Part shown: positions 26,066 through 36,061 of the stretch, in pieces
Position numbering within the stretch: position 1 is the stretch's first letter
Layout: every line of letters begins with the position of its first letter
DNA from: Acidimicrobiia bacterium
GTDB taxonomy: Bacteria; Actinomycetota; Acidimicrobiia; Spongiisociales; ZC4RG35
Length of the DNA: 64,000 bases
Direction: 5' to 3'
Assembly: GCA_013812505.1 (NCBI GenBank)
Contig: JACCTH010000021.1
Coordinates: 1-64,000 of the forward strand
Notes under the pieces: model-generated
What the model was told of the DNA's origin: nothing
Seen by the model: only the letters and a program-made list of their open reading frames with translations
The model's database searches: none
Made by a program: the position numbers and the translations under genes

Positions 26066-27243
26066 GCCTTCGCGAGAGCTCCGGCCAATCCGCCGTTGTG
26101 CTCGATGACGACATCGTCGAGCTGCAACCACTCAGCCATCGTCTCTAGTTCCTCATTGATTCGAGGCGCCAGTCGCTCTGGATCCTGTCCTTTCTCGATG
26201 TGGGCGCCGCGCACTAACAATGCGGACGCCGCTCGATCGGCCTTGAGGTCAATCCGGCCAACGAGCTCCCCGTCGAAGAGGATGGGAAACACGTAATAGC
26301 CGAAGACCCGCTTCGGTTGGGGGGTGTAGATCTCGATCCGATAGTGAAAGTCGAAGAGCCGCTCGGTGCGCGGGCGGAACCAGACCACCGGATCGAACGG
26401 GCAAAGAAATGCCACGCCTTTGATGCTTCGTGGTATCGACGCGGACGGATCGAGGTAGACGTTGTCCTTCCAGCCCTCGACCCTGACTTCGATCGCCTCG
26501 CCATCGGCCACCATCTCTTCGACGATCGTCCGGCACGGCGCGTTGGCCTGGCGGTAATAGTCGGTGAGATCGGCGAAGGTAGCTACTCCCAAGTGGCGCA
26601 GGGACTTTCGCAAGAGCTCCCGGCGCTGTTCGGGCTCGGCAAGCGAACGGTTGAGAATCTCGGCTGGGAGAATCCGCTCAGTGAGGTCGTAAGTGCGTGC
26701 GAAGTTGATCCGGTTAGGAATTGTCACTTCGCCCTTGAAGAAGAGGTACTCCAACGCCGACTTGGCAAACGACCATTCCCACCATGGACCGAGCCCGGTT
26801 GCATGATGCTTTTCGATGGCAGCCGGGCGAATCGCACCCTCGCTACGGATCCGGTTGCGAATCTCGTCCATGGCCCCAGGATGAACCTCCAGGTATCCGG
26901 TGAGCGAGCGGAACACCTCCCATGTCTCCATGCGATGTCGGAAGAGGGGCCAATCCTCAATCGGGATCAGGGCAGCCACGTGCGCCCAGTACTCGATCAG
27001 CTCCCGCTTCTCGCCCCACGCCAGCTGATCGAGCAGCTTCATCGGATAATTGCCGAGGCGCGCGAAGAACGGGAGATAGTGAGCGCGGGCCACGATGTTG
27101 ACCGAGTCGATCTGTACTACGCCGACTCGGTCGATAACCCGTCTCATGTGGCGCAGCATGACCTTGCCAGTTGGGCGGGGGTCGGCGAATCCCTGGGCGG
27201 CGAGAGCGACACGACGCGCTTGTGAGATCGAAAGCGTGCGCAT
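26062..27243 (-). CDS. Winged-helix protein, YcaQ-like DNA glycosylase family
   Basis: VQIDSVNIVARAHYLPFFARLGNY, EYWAHVAALIP, LCPFDPVVWFRPRTERLFDFHYRIEIYTPQPKRVFGYYVFPILFDGELVGRIDLKADR. Confidence 0.88.
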   Translation of the reverse strand: MRTLSISQARRVALAAQGFADPRPTGKVMLRHMRRVIDRVGVVQIDSVNIVARAHYLPFFARLGNYPMKLLDQLAWGEKRELIEYWAHVAALIPIEDWPLFRHRMETWEVFRSLTGYLEVHPGAMDEIRNRIRSEGAIRPAAIEKHHATGLGPWWEWSFAKSALEYLFFKGEVTIPNRINFARTYDLTERILPAEILNRSLAEPEQRRELLRKSLRHLGVATFADLTDYYRQANAPCRTIVEEMVADGEAIEVRVEGWKDNVYLDPSASIPRSIKGVAFLCPFDPVVWFRPRTERLFDFHYRIEIYTPQPKRVFGYYVFPILFDGELVGRIDLKADRAASALLVRGAHIEKGQDPERLAPRINEELETMAEWLQLDDVVIEHNGGLAGALAKA

Positions 27244-27273
27244 GGAACCGGCGAGGGTAGGTCGTGGGAAAGA

Positions 27274-29022
27274 TCAGAAGTTCGAGTTGGCGAAATCCTC
27301 ACGGGTCAAGGGAAAGCAGAATTCAGACTCGAGGATCTGCAAAGGACAGCTAGCGCCTCCAACAGAAAGGACAAACGAGTCGACGCTCGGATCAGAGAAC
27401 ACGGTTCCAAAGAGCGAGGTAAAGAAGACCCCGGAACCATGCGATGTGGAGAGGTTGTTCACGTGCTCGAGGCCACCGATTTCCATGTCCAAGGTCCCGC
27501 CGTCGCGCGAGAGTGTGATGGATTCCATCACGCCGGGATATGGACGGAAGTCCCAGCCTTCGAACCCACTGAGCGCCTCTTCGTCGGTCGGTCCAGATGC
27601 CCATTCTCGAAGAGCGTCCTCGGCTGTCAGCACACCTTCTCGAGGAAAGACCCAGCCGCCGAAGAACCCTGAACCAGCGCTCGTCAGCTGGCAAACAAAG
27701 AGCGGCCCTGGCGCGGAGTGAACTGCCAGCGCTGTGCGCAGGTCGACGCAAGCAGGGATCTCCCGTACTTCCTCGTCTGAAGTGCCCTGATCGAGCCCAA
27801 CTTCGGCCCACAAAGGATGCCATGAGAGACCGCTATCCCAGGTAGCCCAGAGGCCATCGGTGGTGCGAAGCCAAGCGTCGGTGGTGTCGAATGCCAACAA
27901 GTCGAGAACGTCGGAATCCGGCCGCCCAGCGGTCCTGACCGATACAGTCGAGCCCTCGGTGAGGGTGGTGACGACGCCCGAGGTTGGCTGCCCGACAACC
28001 CACCACCGAGCTTCGTCCAGGAAATCAGCCGACCAGGTGGTGGCATTGGTTTCTGGGTTTGCCGACGTATCAATCGCAGTTGCGAACTGCCAACTGGCAG
28101 CCCCGTCGGCTGACGTATAGACAACGACCGCATCCATAATCCCGTCGTTCAGGCCTACCGCAACGCGACCCTGATCTCCAAACATCTCGGGGAGTTGAAA
28201 CTCGACCTTTGCGGAACCGGTCCATGGTGGCAGGGAGATCGCGATATCGCTCCAAGTCAATCCACCATCATTGGTCTGACTCACGCCCTGGGATTGGCTC
28301 AGCGGATCGGGAAAAACACCACCGCCCAACCAACCTCTGCCATCGGCGAGAAAGGAAATCTCGCCTGGGCGAGGCAACGAGTCATTCACGACCGCCCATG
28401 ACTTTCCAGAGTCCGACGTCGAATGAAGCGAAGCGAACCCGGAGGCCGGCGGCACAAACACGGACAACCAGCCAACTTGTTCCTCGACGAAGTCGAGTTC
28501 AATCGTGCTGCCGGCATGGTGAAGAGTGGAGAGATCCTCTGCCATCGTCATCCAGTTATCGCCGCCATCAGCTGACTTCAGGATCGCCGATCCCATTGCG
28601 GGGTTGTTCACCACGACAAAGATCGTTAGCTCACCCACAAGCTCAATATCTACAATGTTGTCCCAGGACACCGGGCCTAGCGGAGGGGTTATGTTTTGCC
28701 AGGTTTGCCCTCGGTCGTCGGTTCGAAACAGAGCAGGATGAAATTCCGCCATGAACCCGTCGACGGGCTCCTCCAGCAATGCTGCCGCTACGCCTATGCC
28801 GGATGATCCAATTTCTGCGATTTCAAGCCGGACGTGAGCCGTTCTCACCGTGGATGGCGCAGGGAGGGTTGTGGATGTCGATGCATCGTGGGGTGTGGAT
28901 GTCGATACGTCGATCGCTTGATCGACACTCCCGTCGGTGCTGCCCGCCGAGCACGACCCAAGCGCAACCACGAGGCCGAGAGTCGAGAACCGACGACCCC
29001 GGATTGTGCTTCGAGGCAACAT
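27274..29022 (-). CDS. Lipoprotein with BNR/YCF48-like repeats
   Basis: Lipobox LGSCSAG; repeated T.DGGLTWSDI / SADGGDNWMTM / SADGAASWQFA motifs. Confidence 0.7.
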   Translation of the reverse strand: MLPRSTIRGRRFSTLGLVVALGSCSAGSTDGSVDQAIDVSTSTPHDASTSTTLPAPSTVRTAHVRLEIAEIGSSGIGVAAALLEEPVDGFMAEFHPALFRTDDRGQTWQNITPPLGPVSWDNIVDIELVGELTIFVVVNNPAMGSAILKSADGGDNWMTMAEDLSTLHHAGSTIELDFVEEQVGWLSVFVPPASGFASLHSTSDSGKSWAVVNDSLPRPGEISFLADGRGWLGGGVFPDPLSQSQGVSQTNDGGLTWSDIAISLPPWTGSAKVEFQLPEMFGDQGRVAVGLNDGIMDAVVVYTSADGAASWQFATAIDTSANPETNATTWSADFLDEARWWVVGQPTSGVVTTLTEGSTVSVRTAGRPDSDVLDLLAFDTTDAWLRTTDGLWATWDSGLSWHPLWAEVGLDQGTSDEEVREIPACVDLRTALAVHSAPGPLFVCQLTSAGSGFFGGWVFPREGVLTAEDALREWASGPTDEEALSGFEGWDFRPYPGVMESITLSRDGGTLDMEIGGLEHVNNLSTSHGSGVFFTSLFGTVFSDPSVDSFVLSVGGASCPLQILESEFCFPLTREDFANSNF

Positions 29023-29077
29023 TGTCCCTAAGACGCAACTGCGGCCGCCCGAGTTCCCCTGGTTAGCCTGCCGCCCA

Positions 29078-30376
29078 GTGATAGGGCGCTACTCATTGCC
29101 GGAGATGGCTCGCCTATGGACCGACGAGCACAAGCTCGAGGTTTGGAAAGAGGTAGAGAGTGCCGCCCTGGAGGCATGGGTGAAGGCTGGAACCGTGCCC
29201 TCCGAGGCGCTTTTGGCGGTCCGTCGCGCCCCTACCCCGACGCCGGCCGAGGTCCTCGCCAGGGAAAAGATCACCGATCACGACCTGGCGGCGTTCGTCG
29301 ATCTCCTGGCGGGGGCGAGTGGGGAGATGGGCCGCTGGGTCCATTTCGGGCTGACATCATCGGACGTCCTCGACACCGCGCTAGGCGTCGTCCTCGCGGA
29401 GGCCGGCGACTTACTGGCGGCCTCGGTAGCCGCAGTTTTCGAAACGGTACGGCGCCGGGCCCTGGAGGAAAAAGACACCGTCATCCTTGGCCGGACCCAT
29501 GGCGTCTGGGCCGAACCGACGTCGTTGGGTCTCAAGCTGGCGAGCTGGGCATTTGAACTAAGCCGCGCCCACGAACGAATGGTGCGCGCGACCGCGGTCG
29601 CCGCGGTCGGCAAGATCTCCGGCGCCGTTGGCAGCTACGCGCATTCGCCTCCGGAGATCGAAGCCTTTGTCTGCCAACAGCTCGGTCTCGGGATTGAACC
29701 CGCCTCTACGCAAGTGACAGCTCGGGATCGACACGCGGAATTCCTTTTAGCTATCGCCCTGGTCGGCGCGAGCCTGGAACGGATGGCAACCGAGATCCGT
29801 CACTTGCAGCGGTCCGAGGTAAGAGAGATGCGTGAACCCTTCAGCATGGGCCAAAAAGGGTCGTCGGCTATGCCCCATAAGCGCAATCCGATCGTGTCGG
29901 AGCGGATCGTTGGTATGTCTCGCTTGCTGCGCGGCTATGCCCAGGCTGGTTTGGAGAACGTCGCTCTCTGGCATGAGCGAGACATCAGCCACTCCTCCGC
30001 TGAGCGGGTGGCTTTGCCGGACGCGTGCCTTTTAGCCCACTACATGCTGGTGAAAATGGAACGTCTGGTCGACGGGCTCGTGATCGATCGTGAACGGATG
30101 CGACGCAATCTCGAAAGCACCGGGGGGTTGGTCTATAGCCAAGCTGTCTTGCTGGCTCTGATCGAGGACGGACTGTCGCGCGATATCGCCTACCGGATCG
30201 TGCAGGAGAACGCCATGCGGACGTGGGAGGACAAAACGCCGCTGCTCGAATTGCTCTTGGTGGATCCCAGGGTCCAACTCGCCCCCGAAAGGTTGCGAGC
30301 TTGTTTCGACCCTGCCCTGCAGCACACCTCGATCATTTTTGATCGACTAGCCGACACCGTTCTTCGGGCTCGATGA
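29078..30376 (+). CDS. purB: Adenylosuccinate lyase
   Basis: GTG start giving VIGRYSLPEMARLWTDEHK; signature GSSAMPHKRNPI. Confidence 0.95.
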   Translation: MIGRYSLPEMARLWTDEHKLEVWKEVESAALEAWVKAGTVPSEALLAVRRAPTPTPAEVLAREKITDHDLAAFVDLLAGASGEMGRWVHFGLTSSDVLDTALGVVLAEAGDLLAASVAAVFETVRRRALEEKDTVILGRTHGVWAEPTSLGLKLASWAFELSRAHERMVRATAVAAVGKISGAVGSYAHSPPEIEAFVCQQLGLGIEPASTQVTARDRHAEFLLAIALVGASLERMATEIRHLQRSEVREMREPFSMGQKGSSAMPHKRNPIVSERIVGMSRLLRGYAQAGLENVALWHERDISHSSAERVALPDACLLAHYMLVKMERLVDGLVIDRERMRRNLESTGGLVYSQAVLLALIEDGLSRDIAYRIVQENAMRTWEDKTPLLELLLVDPRVQLAPERLRACFDPALQHTSIIFDRLADTVLRAR

Positions 30377-32523
30377 CCGAAACCTTCGGCGCCGCCAGCC
30401 ATAACGATCTCCTTCACCTCCTGGTGATGGTGGCTGTCCTCCTGGCCAGTGCCCGGCTGCTGGGGGAGGTGTTTTCCCGATTGAGACAGCCGACCGTGAT
30501 CGGCGAGATCATGGCCGGAGTGATCCTCGGTCCGTCTGTGCTCGGTGCGCTCGCCCCCGGCTTGGCCGCCTGGACGCTTCCGCAAAACGCAACCCAAGGA
30601 CATTTGCTCGAGCTGGTGGGCTTGATCGGAGTCATGCTGTTGCTAGTGGTAATTGGGATCGAAACCGATCTCGTCCTGATCCGACGGAAGGCTCGCACCG
30701 CGATCGGAGTCTCGGTCGGAGGGTTGATCCTCCCGCTGATCATGGGCCTTTTGTTGGGGCTCGTGTTCCCCGCCGATCTCCTGGCCGATCCCAATCAGCG
30801 GACGGTCTTCGCTCTCTTCCTCGCCGCCGCCATGTCGATCACCGCCATTCCGGTCTTGGCCAAAGTTTTGATCGACCTGGGGATGATGCGCCGTGACATT
30901 GGCCAGACGATGCTGGCCGCGGCGATGGTCGACGACCTCGCCGGATGGACATTGTTAGGGATCATCACCTCGCTGGCGTCAGTCGGGCGTCTCGAAGCCG
31001 GTGCCGTGGCGATCTCGCTTTTGACTGTGGCTGGGTTTGTGGCTGTCACTGCTCTGGCCGGCCGGGTGCTCGTCACCCGGACGCTGGCGGTTGTGCAGGA
31101 CCGGCTGACCAGCCGCGACCGCTTGCTCACAGTTGTGATCGTCTTGGCCTTTGCGTGGGCGGCGTTCTCACAATGGCTCGGGCTCGAGCCGGTGATCGGC
31201 GCCTTTGCCATCGGGATTCTGTTCGGTCAGATGCGACGCCTGCCGGCCAATGTCCCTCAGCGATTGGAATCGGTGGCGTTGGGAGTCTTCGGCCCCATCT
31301 TCTTCGCAATCGCGGGCCTCAAGGTAAACGTGCCGAATCTTGCGCAACCACGGCTGCTCGGGTTTACAGCCATCGTCATCTTGGTCGCGACGGTTTCGAA
31401 GGTGGTGGGCGCTTATGTAGGTGCTCGCTACCTCTCCGGGCAGAAGCCGTTGATCGCGCTGGCATACGGCGTTGGCATGAATGCTCGCGGCGCGGTCGGG
31501 TTCATTATCGGCGCGGTTGGTCTCGCACTCGGATTGATCTCCCAAGACGTCTACTCGATGATCGTGGTGATGGCAGTGGTCACCTCGATCATGGCCCCCT
31601 TCGGCTTGCGGGCGATATTCCGCCGTATCGCGCCCGAGGGCCAGGAGCTTGTCCGCTTAGCGCGGGAGAGCGCTTCCGAAGGGACGTTGATCGCCGGAAT
31701 CCGGCGGGTGCTGCTGCCGGTTCGTCCACGCCCGGGCACCTTTGGCGGCGCCACGGCGTTTGGAGGCGCGCAGGCGATTGAGGCCATCCTGCTCGGAAAG
31801 CTCGCTCGCCGGCACGGGCTGGCAGTGACGCTGTTCTCGGTGGGCTCCCGCCAGGCCTACGAATTCTTGGGAAGCATCGAGCATCTCTTTACCAGGGCGG
31901 AAGTGACCAAACGGGTGGTCGAGAGCGACAACGCCGTAACGGCTGTGATCAACGAGGCGCAACGCGACTACGACCTCGTAGTGTTGGGAGCGACCGAGAT
32001 CGACAGCACCGCCGAAGCCCTATTCGGCGGCATAGTGGACGAGGTTGTGCGACTGGCCCCGGTGCCGACGATGGTGGTGCGCGGCGGGAACATCACTGAG
32101 AGCTGGCGCCCGCGGCGGATTGTGGTTCCCACCGACGGAACCCCCAATTCGCGGAGAGCAGCCGAGTTGGCGTTCGCCGTCGCCGACCGCGATTCGGTCG
32201 TGACGATCGTCCACGTGGTCACCCGCCATTCGTCGATCACGGGCAGCTTTCGAGATCGCGCCGCGGCGCGACACGAGATCGGCCACCAACTCACCGCCGA
32301 CTTGCGCCAGCTGGGGGAATCGATCGGCATCGCTACCGAGACCGAGGTGAGGATGGGCCCCGAGCCAGAGGACGCCATCCTCGAAACGGCCCGCCGGACC
32401 CAAGCCGACCTCGTCATCCTGGGAACAGGCGTACGCGCCGCTTCCAGCCGCCTCTTCCTGGGCCCCCGCGTCGAGCGCATCCTCACCGCCTGCCCCTGCC
32501 CGGTCGTGGTATTGAACACCTAA
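30373..32523 (+). CDS. CPA2-type cation:proton antiporter with C-terminal UspA domain
   Basis: RLRQPTVIGEIMAGVILGPSVLG, multi-TM; C-terminal IVVPTDGTPNSRRAAELAFAVA...LVILGTGVRAASSRLFLGPRVERILTACPCPVVVL. Confidence 0.93.
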   Translation: MTETFGAASHNDLLHLLVMVAVLLASARLLGEVFSRLRQPTVIGEIMAGVILGPSVLGALAPGLAAWTLPQNATQGHLLELVGLIGVMLLLVVIGIETDLVLIRRKARTAIGVSVGGLILPLIMGLLLGLVFPADLLADPNQRTVFALFLAAAMSITAIPVLAKVLIDLGMMRRDIGQTMLAAAMVDDLAGWTLLGIITSLASVGRLEAGAVAISLLTVAGFVAVTALAGRVLVTRTLAVVQDRLTSRDRLLTVVIVLAFAWAAFSQWLGLEPVIGAFAIGILFGQMRRLPANVPQRLESVALGVFGPIFFAIAGLKVNVPNLAQPRLLGFTAIVILVATVSKVVGAYVGARYLSGQKPLIALAYGVGMNARGAVGFIIGAVGLALGLISQDVYSMIVVMAVVTSIMAPFGLRAIFRRIAPEGQELVRLARESASEGTLIAGIRRVLLPVRPRPGTFGGATAFGGAQAIEAILLGKLARRHGLAVTLFSVGSRQAYEFLGSIEHLFTRAEVTKRVVESDNAVTAVINEAQRDYDLVVLGATEIDSTAEALFGGIVDEVVRLAPVPTMVVRGGNITESWRPRRIVVPTDGTPNSRRAAELAFAVADRDSVVTIVHVVTRHSSITGSFRDRAAARHEIGHQLTADLRQLGESIGIATETEVRMGPEPEDAILETARRTQADLVILGTGVRAASSRLFLGPRVERILTACPCPVVVLNT

Positions 32524-32573
32524 CTGCGAACCCTGGGTTCGCAGCGTTGTTGTACAACGACCCCAGCCCACAG
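32524..32573. repeat. Left inverted repeat of the AbiEi/DUF559-like gene cassette 2; begins with a perfect hairpin (32524-32544)
   Basis: CTGCGAACCC-T-GGGTTCGCAG then CGTTGTTGTACAACGACCCCAGCCCACAG. The 50-bp stretch starting at GCGAACCC aligns 41/50 by eye to the reverse complement of 33531-33580. Confidence 0.85.
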
Positions 32574-32619
32574 AATCGAACCCCTTCCAACGCGTCTCGA
32601 TCTCTGGCACGGTTGCTCG

Positions 32620-33522
32620 ATGAAGATCGACTACGAGTTGGGTGAGCTCGCGACATCACAGGCGGGCTATCTCGGTCACGACCAGGCCGTGAGCCGTGGG
32701 CTTAGCGAAGGTGCCATCCGTTGGCGGGTGGAACAGAACATCTGGGCGCCGGCCGGACGCGGCCTCTATCGCGTCAACGGCATAACCGGCGATTATCGGG
32801 GCGTACTTCGGGGAGCCATGGCAATCCTGCCCGATCCGACCGTGTCACACGAGTCGGCGGCGGAAGCACATGACATGAAGTTCGTGCGAAGAGAACTGGC
32901 CGTCGTTACGGTTCATGCCGGCACCACCCACGAGTTCCCCGGCGTGAAGATCCATCGTTCGATCGATCTCTTTCCCGACCACCGGTCACTTGTCTCCGGC
33001 CTCAACACCACCACGCCAGCTCGAACACTTAATGACCTGGCAGCCGTGCTTCGTCCCGAGCACATGGCACGGGTCCTGGACGAAGAACTGGCCGCCAGTC
33101 CCGGCCTCATCGACGAAGTTCAGACGGTATTCGGAGAAGTGGCAAGGCGCGGACGGAACGGCTCGGGCCTCATGCGATCGCTGCTTGACGAACGGGTTGG
33201 TTCGAGTCTGATCAGTGCGACGAAACTGGAACGTGTCGGGATGAACGTCTTCGACGTTGGCGGACTCCCGCGGCCGGTGTTTCAGTACCCGGCGCCGTGG
33301 GACCCATCTCGGCGGATCGACTTCGCGTGGCCGTTTTGTCGGGTCGGCTGCGAATGCGATAGCCGTCGTTGGCATACCCGAGTCAACGATTTTCAGAACG
33401 ATCGCGCCCGCGACAATCTCGCCCTGAATCACAACTGGCGCATCTACCGGTTCACCTGGGAGGACTTTCGCTTACGCCCTGCGATGGTCGTTGCCCAACT
33501 GCAAGCGGCGCTCGCGGCATAA
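32620..33522 (+). CDS. AbiEi-like wHTH + DUF559/Vsr-like domain protein
   Basis: wHTH (GHDQAVSRGLSEGAIRWRVEQNIWAPAGRGLYRVNG), C-terminal RIDFAWPFCRVGCECDSRRWHTRVNDFQNDRARDNLALNHNWRIYRFTWEDF; shares GR(N)G(S/T)xLMR with the 13554-14519 protein. Confidence 0.8.
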   Translation: MKIDYELGELATSQAGYLGHDQAVSRGLSEGAIRWRVEQNIWAPAGRGLYRVNGITGDYRGVLRGAMAILPDPTVSHESAAEAHDMKFVRRELAVVTVHAGTTHEFPGVKIHRSIDLFPDHRSLVSGLNTTTPARTLNDLAAVLRPEHMARVLDEELAASPGLIDEVQTVFGEVARRGRNGSGLMRSLLDERVGSSLISATKLERVGMNVFDVGGLPRPVFQYPAPWDPSRRIDFAWPFCRVGCECDSRRWHTRVNDFQNDRARDNLALNHNWRIYRFTWEDFRLRPAMVVAQLQAALAA

Positions 33523-33530
33523 TTTCGTCG

Positions 33531-33580
33531 TTCTGTGGGCTGGAGTCGTTGTTGTACAACGACCCGAACCCTGGGTTTGC
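33531..33580. repeat. Right inverted repeat of the AbiEi/DUF559-like gene cassette 2
   Basis: TTCTGTGGGCTGGAGTCGTTGTTGTACAACGACCCGAACCCTGGGTTTGC. Confidence 0.85.
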
Positions 33581-34461
33581 TAAATACCCACCAACCACGC
33601 CGCTCCGCGGACCCCAGACGAGTCGCCGTGGCGGTTCTTCAACAGCGGCGTTTGAACCCTCTCCGAGAACACATAACGGTCCCAGCGGGAGGGGGTTTGG
33701 GTGTAGATCTCGTCGACGTTGCTCATCCCGCCTCCGAGGACGATGGCGTCGGGGTCGAGCACGTTGATGATTGTCGCCAGCCCCCGGGCCAGGCGGTCGC
33801 AGTAATCGGCGAGGTGCGCTGACGCCTCGGGATCATCCCGGCGCGATGCTTCGACCACTTCTTTCGCCGACGCCGCTCCGGAGAGCGAGGCGAAGCCGGT
33901 CCCAGAAAGAAACGTTTCGATGCAGCCGTGAAGACCGCAGTAACACGACGGGCCGGGCAACTCATCTGGGCGCGGCCAAGGCAGGGGATTGTGGCCCCAT
34001 TCACCTGCCACCCCGTTGGGACCGTCAAGCGCTCGACGATCCACCACGACTCCGCCCCCAACCCCGGTGCCAATGATGACCCCGAAGATGACCCGATAGG
34101 ACGCCCCCGCTCCGTCAGCCGCCTCCGACAAGGCAAAACAATCGGCGTCATTCCGCAAGACCACCTCGCGGCCCAGTGCGCGCTCGAGGTCGGCGTGGAG
34201 AGGCTTGCCGTTGAGGTAGACGGCGTTGGAGTTCCGCAGAGTTCCACCTGAGATCGACCCGGGAGTTCCGATCCCGATCGCCGCCGCGACCGGTCCGGCC
34301 TTTCCTTCCAGGTCCGTGACCAGTTTCCCGATTGCCCGCAACGTGGCTTCGTAGTCGCCTCGTGGAGTCTCGATCCGCAAACGAGCCGGCTCCGCGCCCA
34401 GAGGATCGAGCACCACCCCTTCGATCTTCGTTCCGCCGAGGTCGATTCCGATTCGATTCAT
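33580..34461 (-). CDS. ROK-family kinase (glucokinase-like)
   Basis: MNRIGIDLGGTKIEGVVLDP; GAVNDADCFAL-type region, GEWGHNPLPWP, CYCGLHGCIETFLSGTG. Confidence 0.93.
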   Translation of the reverse strand: MNRIGIDLGGTKIEGVVLDPLGAEPARLRIETPRGDYEATLRAIGKLVTDLEGKAGPVAAAIGIGTPGSISGGTLRNSNAVYLNGKPLHADLERALGREVVLRNDADCFALSEAADGAGASYRVIFGVIIGTGVGGGVVVDRRALDGPNGVAGEWGHNPLPWPRPDELPGPSCYCGLHGCIETFLSGTGFASLSGAASAKEVVEASRRDDPEASAHLADYCDRLARGLATIINVLDPDAIVLGGGMSNVDEIYTQTPSRWDRYVFSERVQTPLLKNRHGDSSGVRGAAWLVGI

Positions 34462-34471
34462 TTTGGCCGGT

Positions 34472-35626
34472 TCACCGGGCGGCCGCCGGATGAACCTCGG
34501 CCAGTAGTTGGTTGAAGTTGGTCGTCGGAGCAAGAACCAGTTCGCCCGCTCCTGTGCGAAAGTCGGTGACATTGATCGAAAACCGATTGACCTGGTCTCG
34601 ACTGATCCCGCGATATGCCCAGGCGGTGGCGATCGCGTCGCCAAAAGACCAGCCACTGTCGACCCGCACCGCCCCGGCGACCGCTTCGAGCCGTGAAGAA
34701 AGCGACCCCAACGAACCAAAGTTGGCCAGGGCTTTGGCGAGTTGGAAAAGGATGTCCTGCTGGTGCCGCATCCGATTGAAGTCCGATGACGCCACGAGTT
34801 GCCATTCACCGTTGATCAGCTCCTCGGTGTTTCTAGATCTCGCCCAAGCCAGTGTGGTGGCACCGTCTGCCCAGATACACCCTCCCGGGAGATCGAGCCC
34901 GGCGTTGATGTCACGGGCAGGATGTTCGGTGCAAATGCCGGTGCCGCCGAGAGCGTTTACCACCCCCGCAAAACCATCGAAACTGAGCCGGGCAACGTGG
35001 TCGATCGGGATACCAGTGAAACCTTCGACCATCAGCGCGATGAGCTCGGTCCCCGAGGCAAAGTCCGTGCAGCCACCCAGTCCGGCGTTGATTCGACTCC
35101 AGCCCCCGGTGCAGGGATTCGCGACATAGAGGTCGCGAGGTAACGAAACGAGAATCGGGGCCGCTCCGTCGTTGGGTGCCAGCGCCAGAATGATCGTGTC
35201 CGCGCGGACGCCCGACTCGTCGCTGCCAACCCCGAGATAAGCATCGAACATCTCGTCGGGTAGCGGCCGGCCAGCCGCCGCCGGGTTGCTGTATCCCTGC
35301 TCGCGTACGACCACGTCGGCAGCGGTCAGCTCGTCGTCGATTGCCGAGTTGGCGAGCTCACTGGCCGCAAACTTCTCCAGGAGAATCCGCTCGGCCTCAG
35401 CCAGATCCGCAGCGGCATCGGCCACCTCGGCCGCATCCCGCTCAAGCATCGCGGTCGAGGCACGTTGGAGGTTGAACTCTTCTGTTGCCACTGCCTCGAA
35501 TGTCAGCCAGATCTGGCTGAAGAAGTATCCGGTGGTTCCGAGGATGACCCCGCCGATCAGGATGACGGTGGCACGAATCGGATGTCGCAACACATAGCCA
35601 AGCATCAGGCCTCCGGGGGTGATCAC
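34472..35626 (-). CDS. LytR-CpsA-Psr (LCP) family protein
   Basis: GVRADTIILALAPNDGAAPILVSLPRDLYV, RLSFDGFAGVVNALGG, TLAWARSRN, NRMRHQQDIL. Confidence 0.92.
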   Translation of the reverse strand: MITPGGLMLGYVLRHPIRATVILIGGVILGTTGYFFSQIWLTFEAVATEEFNLQRASTAMLERDAAEVADAAADLAEAERILLEKFAASELANSAIDDELTAADVVVREQGYSNPAAAGRPLPDEMFDAYLGVGSDESGVRADTIILALAPNDGAAPILVSLPRDLYVANPCTGGWSRINAGLGGCTDFASGTELIALMVEGFTGIPIDHVARLSFDGFAGVVNALGGTGICTEHPARDINAGLDLPGGCIWADGATTLAWARSRNTEELINGEWQLVASSDFNRMRHQQDILFQLAKALANFGSLGSLSSRLEAVAGAVRVDSGWSFGDAIATAWAYRGISRDQVNRFSINVTDFRTGAGELVLAPTTNFNQLLAEVHPAAAR

Positions 35627-35665
35627 GATGCTATTGCGCGAGCGCCGGCGAACGATGGCAGTCGA

Positions 35666-36061
35666 TTACTGAGCGATGAAGACGGTGCCCGTGAAATTGC
35701 CCACGACTCGACCATCGTCACGTTCCACCAGCACTCGATAGGTGGCCAGCGTCCGGCCACGGTGGATCTCGGTTGCGGTAGCGGTCAACTCGTCACCTGG
35801 TTTGGAACCGGCCGTGAAGACCATGTGGGTGTCGATCGCAGAGGCGTCAGCCTCGTATGAATTCGAGTACAGTGAGAAAGCGCAATCGGCCACGATGAAC
35901 ACCGCGCCGCCATGCGTCGCCCCATGAAAATTGGTGTGGGTTTCGGTGACGGTCATCGCTACTTTCACGAAGTCATCGCCAACTTCGACCAGTCGAATCC
36001 CAAGGCTGTTCGCGAGCGGATCGGCTTGGAGACGAGCCGATACGCGATCGGCATCGATCAT
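35666..36061 (-). CDS. PaaI-like hotdog thioesterase
   Basis: ETHTNFHGATHGGAVFIVADCAFSLYSNSY. Confidence 0.88.
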   Translation of the reverse strand: MIDADRVSARLQADPLANSLGIRLVEVGDDFVKVAMTVTETHTNFHGATHGGAVFIVADCAFSLYSNSYEADASAIDTHMVFTAGSKPGDELTATATEIHRGRTLATYRVLVERDDGRVVGNFTGTVFIAQ

